Assembly (NCBI RefSeq): GCF_002999335.1
Contig: NW_020312195.1
Location: forward strand, 1 to 47,932
Length of the DNA stretch: 47,932 nt
Direction: 5' to 3'
DNA from: Cyclospora cayetanensis
Taxonomy: Eukaryota; Apicomplexa; Conoidasida; Eucoccidiorida; Eimeriidae
Positions 1 through 11,372 of the stretch are shown piece by piece; the first letter of the stretch is position 1; every line of letters starts with the position of its first letter. The translations under genes and the position numbers were made by a program. A model generated the notes under the pieces. That model ran no database searches. It saw only the letters and a list, made by a program, of their open reading frames with translations, and was not told where the DNA came from.

Positions 1-2062
1 GAGAAGAAAGAGGTAGCGGGGGGGGGAGAGGATGAGGGGAAAGAAGGTGGGGCGGGGGGGGAGGGGGGAGGGAGGGGGGAGGGGGGGGGGAGGAGGGGGG
101 GGAGGGGGGGGCGGCGGAGGGGGGGGGGGGGGGGGGCAGCTACTAGGCACACAGGCTGATCTCCAAGGCCTAAAGAAAGCGAGGTTTCAAATAGGCACGC
201 CATGCGCTCAAGAAAGCGGACTGATCATGCGACACAGGAGAGCGACAGCAAGAAGAAACACTGGTCTTCTTTTGAGAAACGCTATGGAGGGAGGGAAGTA
301 GAAGAAGGCGCAGACAGAGGTTTCCAGAGTTCTCCACGAGCAGCCGCACAGGAGGCAGCAGGAGCAAGGGAGTTAGACAGTGTGAGCCACAGGGGAGGTG
401 GACGCATTACAAAAAAAGCAGGAAGGAGTAAAGACGAGACGAGATAAGGGCAGAAGGAAAGCGCGAGAGAGTCAAAGGATATGGCAGAATCCAGATCTGA
501 AGACGAGACTCAGCAGAGGACACCGACGGCTTAAATTTGCAATAAAGGAGGCAAATAAAGCGGCATTTAAAGGCTTGAAAAGTGAGACAAGTTGGGGAGG
601 CACCTCTGGCTGCTGTTGCAAGTCCGGTGACTCCAGCAGCTCGAGCTGCTGGTGAACCTTGAGACTGCTCTCTGCGCTACCCATTGGTATTAGTGGGCTT
701 CTTGCTGTCTCTGTCTCTGCTGCGCTTGTGCTGTTGCAAGCGAGAGAGGGCTGTCACTGCCGAGGTTTGCGGAGGCGGCAGCTTTCGCCACAAGAGGGCT
801 AGAGACAAAGGCCTTTCTTGAAACGCGCTGCTGCTTGCGCAGTGGTAGTGCCTGCAAAAGGCAGGCTGCAAGAGCGATTTTGGCTGCCGCTGCTATCGTC
901 TTGTTGCAAAACGATAGCTTGGTCAGCGTCAGCCTTAGGGGCCGTTCGCGTGCCGTGTTAGGCCCCGGCAGGGAGGGGGTTGAACGCGGTTTTGGGAGGG
1001 AAGTTGGAGGGGGTGGTACCGGGGGGAGGAGAGACAGAACAAAGGGGAGGGGGGACAGGGTAGCGGCGAACCCTCGCAAAGGCGCTTCTCAGTGACAACG
1101 AATCAAGCTGCTGGAGGGCAGGTGCTGGTGATGAGCGGCTGCAGCAGCTGCAGTGGCAGAGCTTGCGTGGTGTGTCTGGTACTGCGGCTGTACACCTGCG
1201 AGGCCCCTAAGGGGGCGTGTAGACGTGAAGCTGCCTATCTGCTGCTTTCCGCCTTGCGGCAGGCGTGCTTGTCTTCCCTCCAGCGTGGCACTCCAGAGCT
1301 GCGGCGGGGGTGTCGATGGGTTGTGTTGAGCTTGTCTCTAAATAAGTGCCGGTCAGGAATAAAATGTAAGCGGAGGAACACCAGGAAATAACAGAAGCCG
1401 CGGTAAGAGAGGCGCCGACGCTTCTGTGCAGCAGCGGCAAGTGCAGCGGCAGCAGCCGGCCCCATGCATGCACAGCTCTCACCCTCCGCTTCCTCGCGAG
1501 AAACCTGTTGAGCAGTCCCTTATGTAACCTTCTTCCCGACGTTTCAGTGTGGTTTTGACGCTGTTAGCGGTAGGGGAGCACGAAGAACGCGCCTTCGCCG
1601 TTCTTGCATTGCAGGGCTTGAGGATCGAGCTGCCCCCTCAAGGTTTCGAGTTGGAGCTTGCTGCTCCAATCCGACTCGAAAGCGTAGACGCCGCTACACA
1701 GAGGCACGCTTTATAGGGCCTGCTGCAGAGAGTCGTTTGCTCCAAACTCCAAATCTCGCTCTGCGCCTCGTCCTTTGAGGACGTCGAACACTCGGCGGAC
1801 TGCCAGAAACGCGCAAACCCCGGCATAGCTGCCTTCCCCTTGCAGCAGCGACGCTGAGAAACGTGTAGCAACAGCAGCAGCGACAGCAACAGGCGGCTCG
1901 CAGGGGATAGGAGGCGCTGGGTGTAGGGGTCGTCGCCCAGAGCCACCGCTCGTTCTCCCTTGCCCCCTGCAACCTTCCACGACTATACGCGTTTCCGCGC
2001 CAACAGCTTGCTTTCTGCTTCCCTCCTTCCTTCCTCAACCATTCGACTGCACAAGCGTCAGC
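1..2062. other. Left-end leader without a supportable gene
   Basis: No frame on either strand shows a recognisable family, a consistent exon chain or plausible codon use. Bases 14-136 are almost pure G with scattered A and C. The rest is GC-rich with short CTG/CAG runs. The last few hundred bases are probably the 5' flank and untranslated leader of the DCAF13 gene that starts at 2063. This is inference from position only. The 3' part of another gene could be hidden here, but I cannot support one. Confidence 0.5.
14..136. repeat. G-run low-complexity tract
   Basis: This is about 120 bases of uninterrupted G runs separated by single A or C bases, with many runs of four or more G. It could form G-quadruplexes on the plus strand. 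Its Gly/Arg reading frame is a by-product of composition. It may also be a region where sequencing or assembly is unreliable. Confidence 0.8.
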
Positions 2063-5000
2063 ATGAAGGTGCGAGTGCTACAGCGCGATGAAGGCGGAGG
2101 GGTTCCCGAAGGACCTGGAGCCTTGCACCGCTGTTTCACGAATCGAGATCCGAGACTCCACCCTTTTCAGAAAGTGAGCGAAAATTTTAAAACACGGAAT
2201 GACTGTCATCTGCCCGCTTCCTCTCCCCCAGCGGCTAGGGCACACAGAGAGAGCCTCCCCGGAGGTCTTTTGTTTTTCGTATTCCGCCTCGATGGCGGTG
2301 CCTTGGGGAGTCTGAAGTGAGACAGGTGCTCCTGCAGTTGAGCTGTCGCATTTCGCTGTACACTTTATCCTGACTGCTGTGCTAGTGCTCTCACTACTGC
2401 TGCTGTCACTACTGCTGCAGGAGAGGGAGTATGCACGAGCACTGGTGGCAACGAAGCTCTCCAAGATCTTCGCCAAACCCTTTTTAGCTGCCCTAGAGGG
2501 CCACACAGATGGGGTCAAGTCGATTGTGAAGGCGCGAACGCATCCTGTAATTCGTGAACTCTACTTGCCCGCAGCGTCCTCTTCCCTGCCGTATATATAT
2601 ATATATATATACATATATATCGGAGGCAGTCATGCACACAGCGTGCCGTAGGCTGCTCACGAGGAAAGAAGCATGCATGCGATGCGCAGCTGCTGCTGTA
2701 GCACCTCTTCCTACCGGTGATTCTGTGCGATTTCCATGTGGGTGCTCTTATGGTCTTAGGCGACTATCTTTTCCAGTTCTTGCAACGGGGAGATCTGTGC
2801 GTGGAACCTGGCTGGAAAGAGCTGCACTGCGCATATCAAGGCGCATGAAGGATTCGTTCGAGGTACTGCTTGCCTGCATTGCTACACACCGACAACTGCT
2901 GTTTTTGCAGCAATGGAAGCAGAAGCAGCCAGGGAGAGTCTTTCCGCCACATGCATATCCGCCGAGGGAGGCGCTTTTGATTTTTTGCGTGCCTCTCAGG
3001 TCTGGCGATTTCACCGCGCGATGCGTTTTTGATATCTGGAGGAGACGACAAAAAGATCAAACAGTGGCGAATCCCCCCCCGATCCCGCCTGTCTGAGCTG
3101 GACTGTGAGGCTGCAGAAAGACTGCAGACGGATGAAGGCCTCTTGGAGCGGCTGCAAGGCACTGAACTTGTCCACAAACGTGGCATCGATCCAGAAGTGA
3201 GCCAGCGTTCCTCGATTTCTCTTGCAGGCAGAGGAGCCCTTAGGACCGGCATTCGCGCGGGTTTTGAATTCGGCTAGACGTCGAGGTGCGGAGTCTGTAC
3301 CGCCTATTGCTGGGGTTGGGGGGAGCGATTCAAGGATCTTTGAGGCTGCGTGTGCTTGTTTGCTTGCAGCCCGTCAGTGTGTTCACGACAGACTCCCCAG
3401 TGACAAGTCTGGATTACCACTGGCGACGGCACCTCTTTGGTAAGCTCTTCATTGCGTGCGTGAACCAAGTCTGAATCGAGAGTTTCAAGCCTCCTCGGGA
3501 CGCCGTGCCTTTTTGTGTCCTTTCCGCCGCGTCAATAATATGTGCCTTTCTGAAGGCTAGACTTGCCTCTAAAAGCCGCTCGACGGATGAACTTGGAATT
3601 CAGGATGTGTTTGCGCGCAGCGAGCACTGGGGAGGCGGTGCAATTGTGGGAGCCCCACAGGTCGACGCCTCTCCAGACCTTCTCCTGGGATTCTGACGCC
3701 GTCTACTGCGTTCGATTCAATCCATCGGAGGTTCGTTTACGAGGCTGGCTAGCAGGACAGCTTTTTTTCCAGCCATCTGTCCTGAAGTGGAGTGGCACTA
3801 TTCATCTGTCTGTATATGCTTTTTAGCCACCCATTTCTCCCGGCCGGGGTCCTCTGTATCCGGTTGAGTAATGCGAGATGACATTCGAACAAACGTCATG
3901 AAGGTTCGAATGTGCGCGGAGCGCCAGATAAGCCTTTCCCCGCTTTTTGTGGCTAGGCCTATCCTGGAAGCTGACTGTGCCTTTGTTTGCGAACTTTGCG
4001 GCGAGTTTGTTCGCAGACTTCTGTCTTTGCCGCCGGCCTTAGTGGGAACTCGGTCGCCCTGTATGGTAAGGAGTTCTAGGCTTGCATTTTTCGCAACTTG
4101 AGATGTTTCCATTTCCTCTTTATTGATCCTGTGTGGCGCTTGGTCTTCTGCCACTCTTTCCCTTGAGGCATCGTCTGTGAGGCAGGACTTACAGACAGCC
4201 ATTCGTGAAGGGTTCGTTCGTTGGTGCTTCAGACATCCGCGGCAACACCCCAATCCGTAGAGTGCTCATGAAGGTCAGTCCCTCAAACCAGAGCTCACTG
4301 CTCATTTTGCTTGGCATAGCGGCTCAGTAAGCTGATATACGGTGATTTGCGTATTGCGATGACTTTCGTTTCTCCGTGCGATCGATACACCTCAGCCGTG
4401 CAATTGTGGGTACTTTTGGGATTGCAGATGAGGACGAATGCGATTAGCTGGAATCCGATGGAGCCCATAAATTTTACGGTGGCGAACGAAGACCACAATC
4501 TTTACACCTATGACATGCGCAAGCTCAGTGAAGCCCTCAGAGTTCATAAGGATTTCGTCAACGCTGTGTATGCCAAAAACTCTACACCTGAATCCCGACA
4601 CGTCGCCCCTTCAGCTCTAAGTGTCAGGCGCTTCTCCGTATGGAGCCCTCAAAGGGACCGCAACAGCATCTGAAGATTAGCCGCAGATGCGATTGCAGCC
4701 GATGCTGAGGAATGAGAGCTGTAGCCATGTACTGTGCGACAGGTCTACATGGAGTGCAGCTTCCCATAAGCCGCTCCCACGGGTCTCCTAGCAGTACCGT
4801 TGGGGTGTCGAGAGTCCCTGTTTTCGTGTTCGTGCCATAGCCGCAAATACTTGAATTGAGGCATTTGTACTCAAGTGCAGATAGTGACGCAGAGGGAAAA
4901 CAGAGAGCGTGCAGCACATGTGCAGGAAAGAGAGAATCAAGCTCAATCAGATCGAAAGAGAGCTTGTTCACGGTGTCTTGTACTGCCACTCAGACTTGAC

Positions 5001-6099
5001 GTGGACTATTCGCCTACCGGGAAAGAATTTGTCGCGGCCTCTTTTGACGGTACAATTCGCATCTTTAAGGCTGATGATGGCAGGAGCAGAGACATATATC
5101 ACACTCGACGAATGCAGAGGTAAGCGTTGTAATTTCCTGCTCTCTGCCTCGATCATACTCTCTGCCATTCCTGCGGACGCCCAACCTAAGACACAGGCCT
5201 CTTAGCAGCCATACACAAATGCAACAGCTGCGTTTGGGCGTGTTGGTTGTTCCCCGTGTAACTCTAGTTCTGTGTTCTTGGCATGGCGTCTTGCCCCTTC
5301 CATGTGTGGTTTTGCTTTCTGCTATTCATTTTCTCGCATCTCCATAGGCATCTGCATCTTATTGACTTATAACTGTTATCTCCCGGGGTCCCTGTGTTGC
5401 TGCTTCTGCAGCGTGTTGAGCTGTCGTTTCTCCGCAGACGCGCGATTTGTCCTTAGCGGCTCAGCAGACATGTGCCTCCGCGTGTGGAAGGCAGAGGCAG
5501 CGGCCCCTTTGGGCCCTCAAACGTACAGAGCCAGGGCTGCCGTCAACTATAGGAAGACTCTACAGGAGAAATACGGGCATCTGCAGGAAATAAAACGCAT
5601 TGCGAGGTCAGAGCACCAGCTGAGCAGGGGGCTTTGTGACGGGGGCGTTGCGCAGGTTGGCTTGGTGGGTAGAGTTTGAGCAAGAGTCAGAGGCTGCCGT
5701 AGGCTTTGTAGGACTAGTGTGGCAGTATCTGCGAAGCAACGCCAGCTTAGAGAAGCAGGTTTGTGCTTAAAACCAAAACTCCGAGCCGGCGATTCTGCTG
5801 CTGCAGACACCATCACGTGCCTAAGCTAATCAAGAAGATTCAGGAAAAGAAGCGGGTAATGAAGGAATCTGTGAAACGCAGGGTGAGTCGTTATATGGAG
5901 ATCTGCGCCCTCGCGTTGTGGCGATTTAGTCGTGGCTTGGCTTATTTTTTTCACTCTGTAGTGACAGTATAGTGTGGGAGTTTGTATCTCTGGGGCTGCC
6001 TATGTTCCCCAGGAGGACAACCGCATTGCTCACTCGAAGCCTGGCCATCACAAGCGCGTTCCTGAGCGCAAGAAGGCAATCTACAGAGAAGTGGAGTAA
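2063..6099 (+). CDS. DCAF13: DCAF13/Sof1, WD40 protein of the SSU processome
   Basis: Predicted 485-residue WD40-repeat protein, close to the usual Sof1 length of about 445-490. The family acts in the nucleolus in U3 snoRNP-dependent processing of 18S pre-rRNA. Exons: 2063-2173, 2421-2590, 2777-2862, 3000-3196, 3370-3439, 3621-3730, 4017-4065, 4233-4273, 4428-4567, 4994-5119, 5412-5606, 5807-5882, 6013-6099. Reading phases close across all introns. Diagnostic stretches are the start MKVRVLQRD, then RDPRLHPF, AKPFLAALEGH, GGDDKKIKQW, MRTNAISWNPMEP, NEDHNLYTYDMR, DYSPTGKEFVAASFDG and YHTRRMQ. The conserved C-terminal Sof1 region follows, with IKRIAR, VPKLIKKIQEKKRVMKES and AHSKPGHHKRVPERKKA. 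The end of exon 2 is the least certain boundary: it was chosen for phase and adds a poorly conserved stretch before the NGEICAWNL blade. An ATG with no better upstream start fits the family N-terminus. Confidence 0.93.
2591..2622. repeat. (TA)n microsatellite in DCAF13 intron 2
   Basis: Alternating TA/CA run in the intron between exons 2 and 3 of the DCAF13 gene. Its first GT serves as the inferred splice donor. Confidence 0.8.
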
Positions 6100-6559
6100 A
6101 AGGCAGACATGGATGCAGGAAGTGCAACGCAGGTCGAAGAGCTTCCAAGGAGAGCTCGTATGGGGATTTGCGTCTCCACGAGATTTTGAACGTGAATTGA
6201 ATGCTACATGCAAAAGGAGCTAGCTCATGAGGCAGGAAGTCGCAGGCTTCTTTCTGAGGCGGAGCAGACGCAGTGGGAACGCAAGCTGAAAGGGCTTCAT
6301 GGCTTGCTGAATTTCGGAGAGGGTGAAACGGGGGAATCGTGTTCGTGGCATTCGAGAATGCTGAACGAGCTTAAAGGAAGGCCCTAGAGCGCCCGTAGAA
6401 GCCATTCGGAATTCCAGTCTCGGGCTGGGGGGGTGGGGGGTTATCTCTAAGGGCTGGGGGAACGGTTGAGCTGAACGGCGCGACAACCTGCATGTAGAGA
6501 GTGTATATGTATATAAGTGCAAAAGCATGTGCAGTGAAAAAAGTGGAGTGCCACTACTC
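6100..6559. other. Convergent intergenic spacer
   Basis: This spacer lies between the stop codons of DCAF13 (plus) and the secreted-protein gene (minus). It should hold both 3' untranslated regions. A short G-run sits at 6424-6440. I see nothing else in it. Confidence 0.6.
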
Positions 6560-8017
6560 TCAAGGGGGCCATTTAGGAGCTGTTTCAGTCCGAGGGTCTG
6601 GCCTTACTGTTAAAGTCTCGCCGTTGATTTCTTCGGTTGGCGTCAATTCCGCCTCGTTGGGGGCCTCCTTTTGTGTCTCAACTTCGCTTTCATGTTCGGC
6701 CGAAAAATCAACAGGTCCTGTTCAATCATCAAAGCCCAAGTACGACGGAAGTTGAGCAAAAATATATCAGCTAGGTACAATGCAGCAATGCTATCATCAT
6801 TCTACCGTTCGCTTGCATCTGGCGAAAGACCGGCTGCTTCCCGCAAGGCAACCGCCCCGTAGAGTGCGTTGGCTGTGGGGGTGGCTGATGGGCTCCCGGA
6901 TTTGAGTGAGACGCTACACGGCGGTTTATCGTTTCAGCGTTTTCTTCCATCGTTGGCGGCTGGCTAGCTTTTGCTGCAGCGATGGATGTCTGAACACGAA
7001 GAAAACAGCCGAAATAACAAGAGGCTGACAATACAGAAACGCGTGTTGTTCGAGAAATCCGCTGCCAAAACGGTTACCAGCAATGCGTCGGTTGCCACCG
7101 CCACGCGGTTGTCACCTAAAGGGCAGAAGAAATAACGGAAACGGCAAAGCAGAAGTACAGCATATTTTTCAGAATTGCAAGGAAATATATAATAAGAACG
7201 CACTAAGGGCCTCCCGGCGTTCGCGAGCCATTTCCTCGATTTCGCTCTGAGATTGCAGAAGCATTATCTTAGTTTGGGGTCTGCCCGTTCAGAGCTGTCA
7301 GAGCGCAACGCACGTCTACTGTTTCTTGTAATCTGCTGGCGAGCACCTGCAGTGAAGCAATGAAAGGTATGCACTTTGACTAATAGAAAAAATCTCAGCG
7401 AAAGACGTACCAGTTGGGCTTCCTCGGTTGCCTTCTTCTCTCTGGCTTCTTCGTCGACTCCATCCTGGGTGGAACAAAGCTCGAGGTCAGAAGGCCAATG
7501 AGATGAAGGAGTATGACACATACGAATATCCGGAGCTTCATTTCCGGAGGCTCTCGGGGCGGCTGTGTAGCATAACCGCCTTTCCTGTGTTGTGAGAGTT
7601 TAGGGGCTTAAGGCTATTGTAAACTGCAGTGTTTCTCTACTTCTACCTTATTTTTTCCTCGTCAGTTGGATTCTGGGAGTGTTCTTTCGCTTGCATGAAT
7701 CTGCTTCCGTTGTGGCCCTGGTCGCCAAGGATCTCATTGAACATAGTCTGGGATAAGTCGAATGCGGACTGGAATTTCTGTAGGAAGATAATTAGTAGCA
7801 GTCTTTAGTAGACATAAGGAAACCAATAGTTTAATATTGATCGGACCTCATGGACATCTTTGAGATCGGTAAAAGAAGTCCAGAGCTCCTCGGCCGCCTC
7901 CCTTTCCTCATCGTTGAGATGCTCAAGAGACGGCGGCTCTACCCCAATCTGAGATGAATCTTCATTATCGGCCAAAGCAAAGTAGAATAAGGCACAGAAT
8001 AGCAAAAGCTTCATCAT
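6560..8017 (-). CDS. Predicted secreted protein with coiled coil, 7 exons
   Basis: I do not recognise the family. The model is a 304-residue protein. Exons, in transcription order: 8017-7847, 7777-7647, 7579-7411, 7267-7204, 7115-7078, 6989-6806, 6717-6560. All phases close. The N-terminus MMKLLLFCALFYFALA is a clear signal peptide, with likely cleavage before DNEDSS. An acidic stretch follows. Residues about 140-178 are heptad-like and rich in Glu, Arg and Lys (EEAREKKATEEAQL, SEIEEMARERREAL). The tail is Pro-rich and acidic (ETQKEAPNEAELTPTEE). No membrane segment follows the signal peptide, so secretion into a granule, vacuole or the surface space is likely but inferred. Two boundaries are weak: the exon 1 donor is GTCCGA and the exon 3 acceptor lacks a good pyrimidine tract. 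Inside exon 3, a second frame from 7541 would read MKLRIFVCVILLHLIGLL, another signal-like start. The start at 8017 gives the longer, better-connected model. Confidence 0.6.
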
Positions 8018-8645
8018 ATTATTCCCTCATATTCCTAGAATATCCCGTGTCTACCAGCGTATCGCACAGATTACACATAATTCAACACTACAAAGACCCA
8101 CTCAGGTGTACAAACAGCTGGGCCACTTATTTGTTCATTAAACTGCTTTTGTGGCTTCATGTGTGGATTAGATCTCATCTGTTTGATGGACCATTGAATC
8201 TGCAGATGAACAATTTATTTGGTCATCAGTGCACTTGCGCGCGGTTCTCCGGTAGTTCGACTATCTTCTTAAGAGCAGGAGAGGGCTTTGTGCTACAGTG
8301 CATGTAGTTGCAGCCCTTTCAGTGCAGCAAGGTATCGAAGCGACTCCGCTCTGCGGGTTGTTTTTTGTATTGCTGGGTGGCCCATGTTGTGTTGAACACT
8401 GCTAGAGTGTGGGGCCCCGCACTAGTAGCGATGACCAGAAAAATCAAAGCAGTTACGAATAGGGTTTTCTGCACTTCGTCTAATATTTAAAAGTAGACAA
8501 GTTGAAAGAAACCCGCGATAACTCTGAGGCTCCGCGGAAGTACCCCCGGGGCTTGCCTGCGGGGGGCCCACACCCGCTCAAAGTAACGTCACTTCCTGGA
8601 CCATTGGCTCTTCTCCCCGTGTACATCTCTTATTCGGTTTTGAAG
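8018..8645. promoter_or_regulatory. Divergent promoter region
   Basis: 628 bases separate the start codons of the secreted-protein gene (minus) and AK6 (plus), so both promoters should lie here. Bases 8536-8575 hold a C5G4/G7C3 block that can form a hairpin, one of several such blocks in this window. A frame open from 8502 into AK6 is probably untranslated leader, because homology to AK6 begins only at 8646. Confidence 0.5.
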
Positions 8646-9170
8646 ATGCAGCGGCGGCCAAATATTCTGGTGACCGGCACTCCCGGCGTGGGGAAAACGA
8701 CTTTCTGCCAGCAGCTGGCTGAGGATCTCGACCTCGAGCACATAAATGTCGGAAAGTTGATTAGTGACGAATCATTGTTTCAGGAATGGGACGATGAGCT
8801 GAAGTGCAGCATTTTTGACGAGGATAAGGTGGCGGATAGATTGAATGAACTGCTTTCCTCGGGAGGTAAACTCGTGGATTTCCACTCATGCGATTTCATG
8901 GAACCCTCTTGGTTTGCTCTGGTGTTTGTCCTGAGAGCTGAAACACACATTATTTATGACCGGCTCGCAGCTCGACATTACTCAGAAAGCAAAATTCAGG
9001 AAAACGTCCAGTCGGAGATTTTCCAAGTCCTTCTCGATGAAGCAACAGAAACATTCGGGGAAGAAAAAGTTACACAACTGCAAAGCAATGTCATGGATGA
9101 CCTTACTACCAACATTGCAGTGGCAACACAGAAGTATCAGGCAGCTCTGGGGGTAGCATGCGGCCAATAA
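8646..9170 (+). CDS. AK6: Adenylate kinase 6 / Fap7-like nuclear ATPase
   Basis: Intronless gene for 174 residues, the usual size of the AK6/CINAP/Fap7 family (about 170-200). These proteins bind the 40S protein uS11 and use ATP in late cytoplasmic maturation of 18S rRNA. They also have adenylate kinase activity. The Walker A loop GTPGVGKT is at residues 11-18 and follows PNILVT. Family signatures downstream are INVGKLI, an ILDED-like IFDEDKV, VDFHSCDF in place of the usual VDYHGCDF, VFVLRAETHIIYDRL, and EIFQVLLDEATETF. The start at 8646 is chosen because MQRRPNILVTGTPG aligns with family N-termini. The upstream in-frame ATG-less extension has no similarity. It lies head-to-head with the secreted-protein gene and tail-to-tail with PSMA6. 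All recognisable key residues are intact. Confidence 0.95.
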   Translation: MQRRPNILVTGTPGVGKTTFCQQLAEDLDLEHINVGKLISDESLFQEWDDELKCSIFDEDKVADRLNELLSSGGKLVDFHSCDFMEPSWFALVFVLRAETHIIYDRLAARHYSESKIQENVQSEIFQVLLDEATETFGEEKVTQLQSNVMDDLTTNIAVATQKYQAALGVACGQ

Positions 9171-10031
9171 CACATACTGCAGAGGGACGGTGGGTTCCCA
9201 CTCGTCGAAGAGAGCCCAGACACAAATCCAGAAGGGGCTTCCTTTGGGGTTCATGCCGATTCATTTCACCTCCGCCGATCTTAAAGCATGGAGGTTCAAT
9301 TGGAAACCGACACCACACTGCGGCTCCCATCGGCGGCGAGGCCTTTTTATGAGTTCTTCTGCCTACGTGTACGATTTTACCCCTTTGCTGGCTAAGATGT
9401 ATACCCCAACTTGGTGTAATCTTTCGCAGCATAGTTTTCTTTTAACGTTCCTGCAGTTAATCCTGACCCATTCGGCGCTGCGACACATTCGATGGTTAAT
9501 TTATACGTGCCACTGCACTTTTCCGGGGCCCCGTGCAATGCAAAACAGCACCCTGGCCTCCCCCACCTGACTGCTTGCCTTTTGACTGGCGAGCAATCAG
9601 ATGCATCCCATCCCTCATGCAAAGCAGCGTGTATTGAGAGGGGCCTCCAGGTGCAGCAGCAGAGCAGGGACGCGTAACTATCTTGAGAATCTAGCGTTTG
9701 GGCTGAGTAATTAGTGGTCTGGAAATGCAAATATATGGTGAGTTGTGCAAAGGCATGCAGATACCAGATGGCACTGGTGTAGGAGTTCTGCATCATTTTC
9801 CTCGGTGCAAGTTAAGCTAGCTTTACAGCAGGTTCAAAACGATCTATATAAATAGACAGCACTACGGTGGACAATTATATGTGTGCATTATCGGCTTGTG
9901 TCCTGTATGCATACGCGCCGTGATGCATGTATACTATTGGACACAATGCGTATACAGCCCCTGCACATTCTCAGTTTTCATAATTTTTAGCGAAACCGTC
10001 GATGCGTTTCTATCTTGTGCTCCACTGGTGT
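9171..10031. other. Convergent intergenic spacer
   Basis: 861 bases lie between the AK6 stop (plus) and the PSMA6 stop (minus). There is no supportable gene. Reading frames here are short and show no family. It is AT-richer than the neighbouring coding sequence and presumably holds the two 3' ends. Confidence 0.6.
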
Positions 10032-11372
10032 TTAGTCCTGCTCCGCGATGGCGGTGAGGTGGGCCTCGATCTCCTGCTCGGATAGCCGACGGAAGTCTGG
10101 TTCTGCCTTAGATACCACTCCCACTTCAATATCCTCAGCCTTCAGGTCCGATGCCAACACCTTAAGAAAGACGACACAACAACGCAGAAAGGAACACGAC
10201 TACGCATATAATACGGCACTCGTAGAAGCAGAAGGGGGACAACATGATACATGAAAAAAAAAGACTTCGGCGGAGGGCGTTGAAAGAGCATTGAAGTTTC
10301 CCGGATTGCGACAAGAGATCATAAAGAGAAAGATAGGGACGCCTCAAACAAAAATTGAAGTGAACGCGAAACCACACCAAATAATACTTTCCTGATAGAT
10401 ATGTGCCAACACATCATGAACCCCCCATACCAGAGGCAGCACAAAACAGCATTCACGCCTCTGATAGTTGGTGCCTGAACCACACATGGTGCACTCTGAA
10501 TAGAGGCGGTGCGGTCTTCAGGGTATACCCAAAACCATGCAGCTTACCTGCTGAAGCGCTGAAATGGCAAGTCGGATAACTTGCTCTGGTGTTTCTGTTT
10601 TCTTCTTCTTGAGGAGTTTTTCCAACAAATTGTTGGCCTCCTGCTCCTTGGCTCCCGAAGCGCATGCACGATAGCCCGCAACGAAACCCGCGGGGTCGAA
10701 CTTAAAGACTTGCGGTCCATCCTCTTCGTCGATCGCTATTATGACGCCAGCTGTATTGCACACACACAAGTGCAGCAAGCCACGGAGATCTCAAACCCTC
10801 CATCCCATGCGAAGATCAGCAGCCACACCTGAGGGGTGGAAGCATGTATACATATATATACATATATATATGCATATATATATATACATACATGTGCAAG
10901 GCTTGCCTTTGTTGAGGGTTTGTAGTGTGTAGAGGGACTTACTGCATGCATGCAGTCGCATGTACGCGAACTGGGTGTAAACTTGATTGAGATCGGCCAG
11001 CCTTGTGGCTAACGCCCTTGGGGGCATACTGTATCCATATTTGTAGGCGAACTCTGCAGCTTCTTGCTGTGCCCTCACGGCCATAGAACGGCAGTCTGCC
11101 TGAATGCCAATGAGGCTGCTGCCGATGCCCTTTGAAAGCGAATACACGGATGTAACGTACGAGCGGTCGAGCAGTTTGTCTTGCTGGAGCTGCTGCTGCC
11201 CCACCTTTCTCTGCACCACTAGACATGCTGCATTTTCTCCCTTGATCGCGATCGAGGTCAAGTTGCAGTTCTTCACCGCCTTTATCGCGTACTCCACCTG
11301 GTAAAGGTTGCCATCGGGGGAGAAGATTGTAATGTGGCGGTCATACATCGCCTGCCCTGAGCCCCTCGCCAT
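10032..11372 (-). CDS. PSMA6: 20S proteasome subunit alpha type 6 (alpha1)
   Basis: Three exons, in transcription order: 11372-10943, 10750-10548, 10160-10032. They encode 253 residues, against about 246 in the human protein. It is a structural subunit of the outer alpha ring of the 20S core, and alpha subunits have no catalytic threonine. The start [20 protein letters not shown] followed by [13 protein letters not shown] is the alpha-subunit signature, closest to PSMA6. [23 protein letters not shown] and [18 protein letters not shown] follow. The C-terminus reads [27 protein letters not shown] short Gln-rich insert (GQQQLQQ) lies just after the QRKV stretch. The open frame continues upstream to 11615, but similarity starts at the ATG at 11372, so the extension is treated as untranslated. 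Phases across both introns match exactly. Confidence 0.95.
10848..10892. repeat. (TA)n-type microsatellite in PSMA6 intron 1
   Basis: A run of ATATAT with interspersed C and G in the first intron of the proteasome gene. Confidence 0.8.

Noticed and set aside
32..301. Gly-rich open frame
   Set aside because: Composition of the G-run tract; no start context or downstream exon.
8502..8645. N-terminal extension of AK6
   Set aside because: No ATG of good context, no similarity to the family, and it crosses the GC palindrome. Treated as leader.
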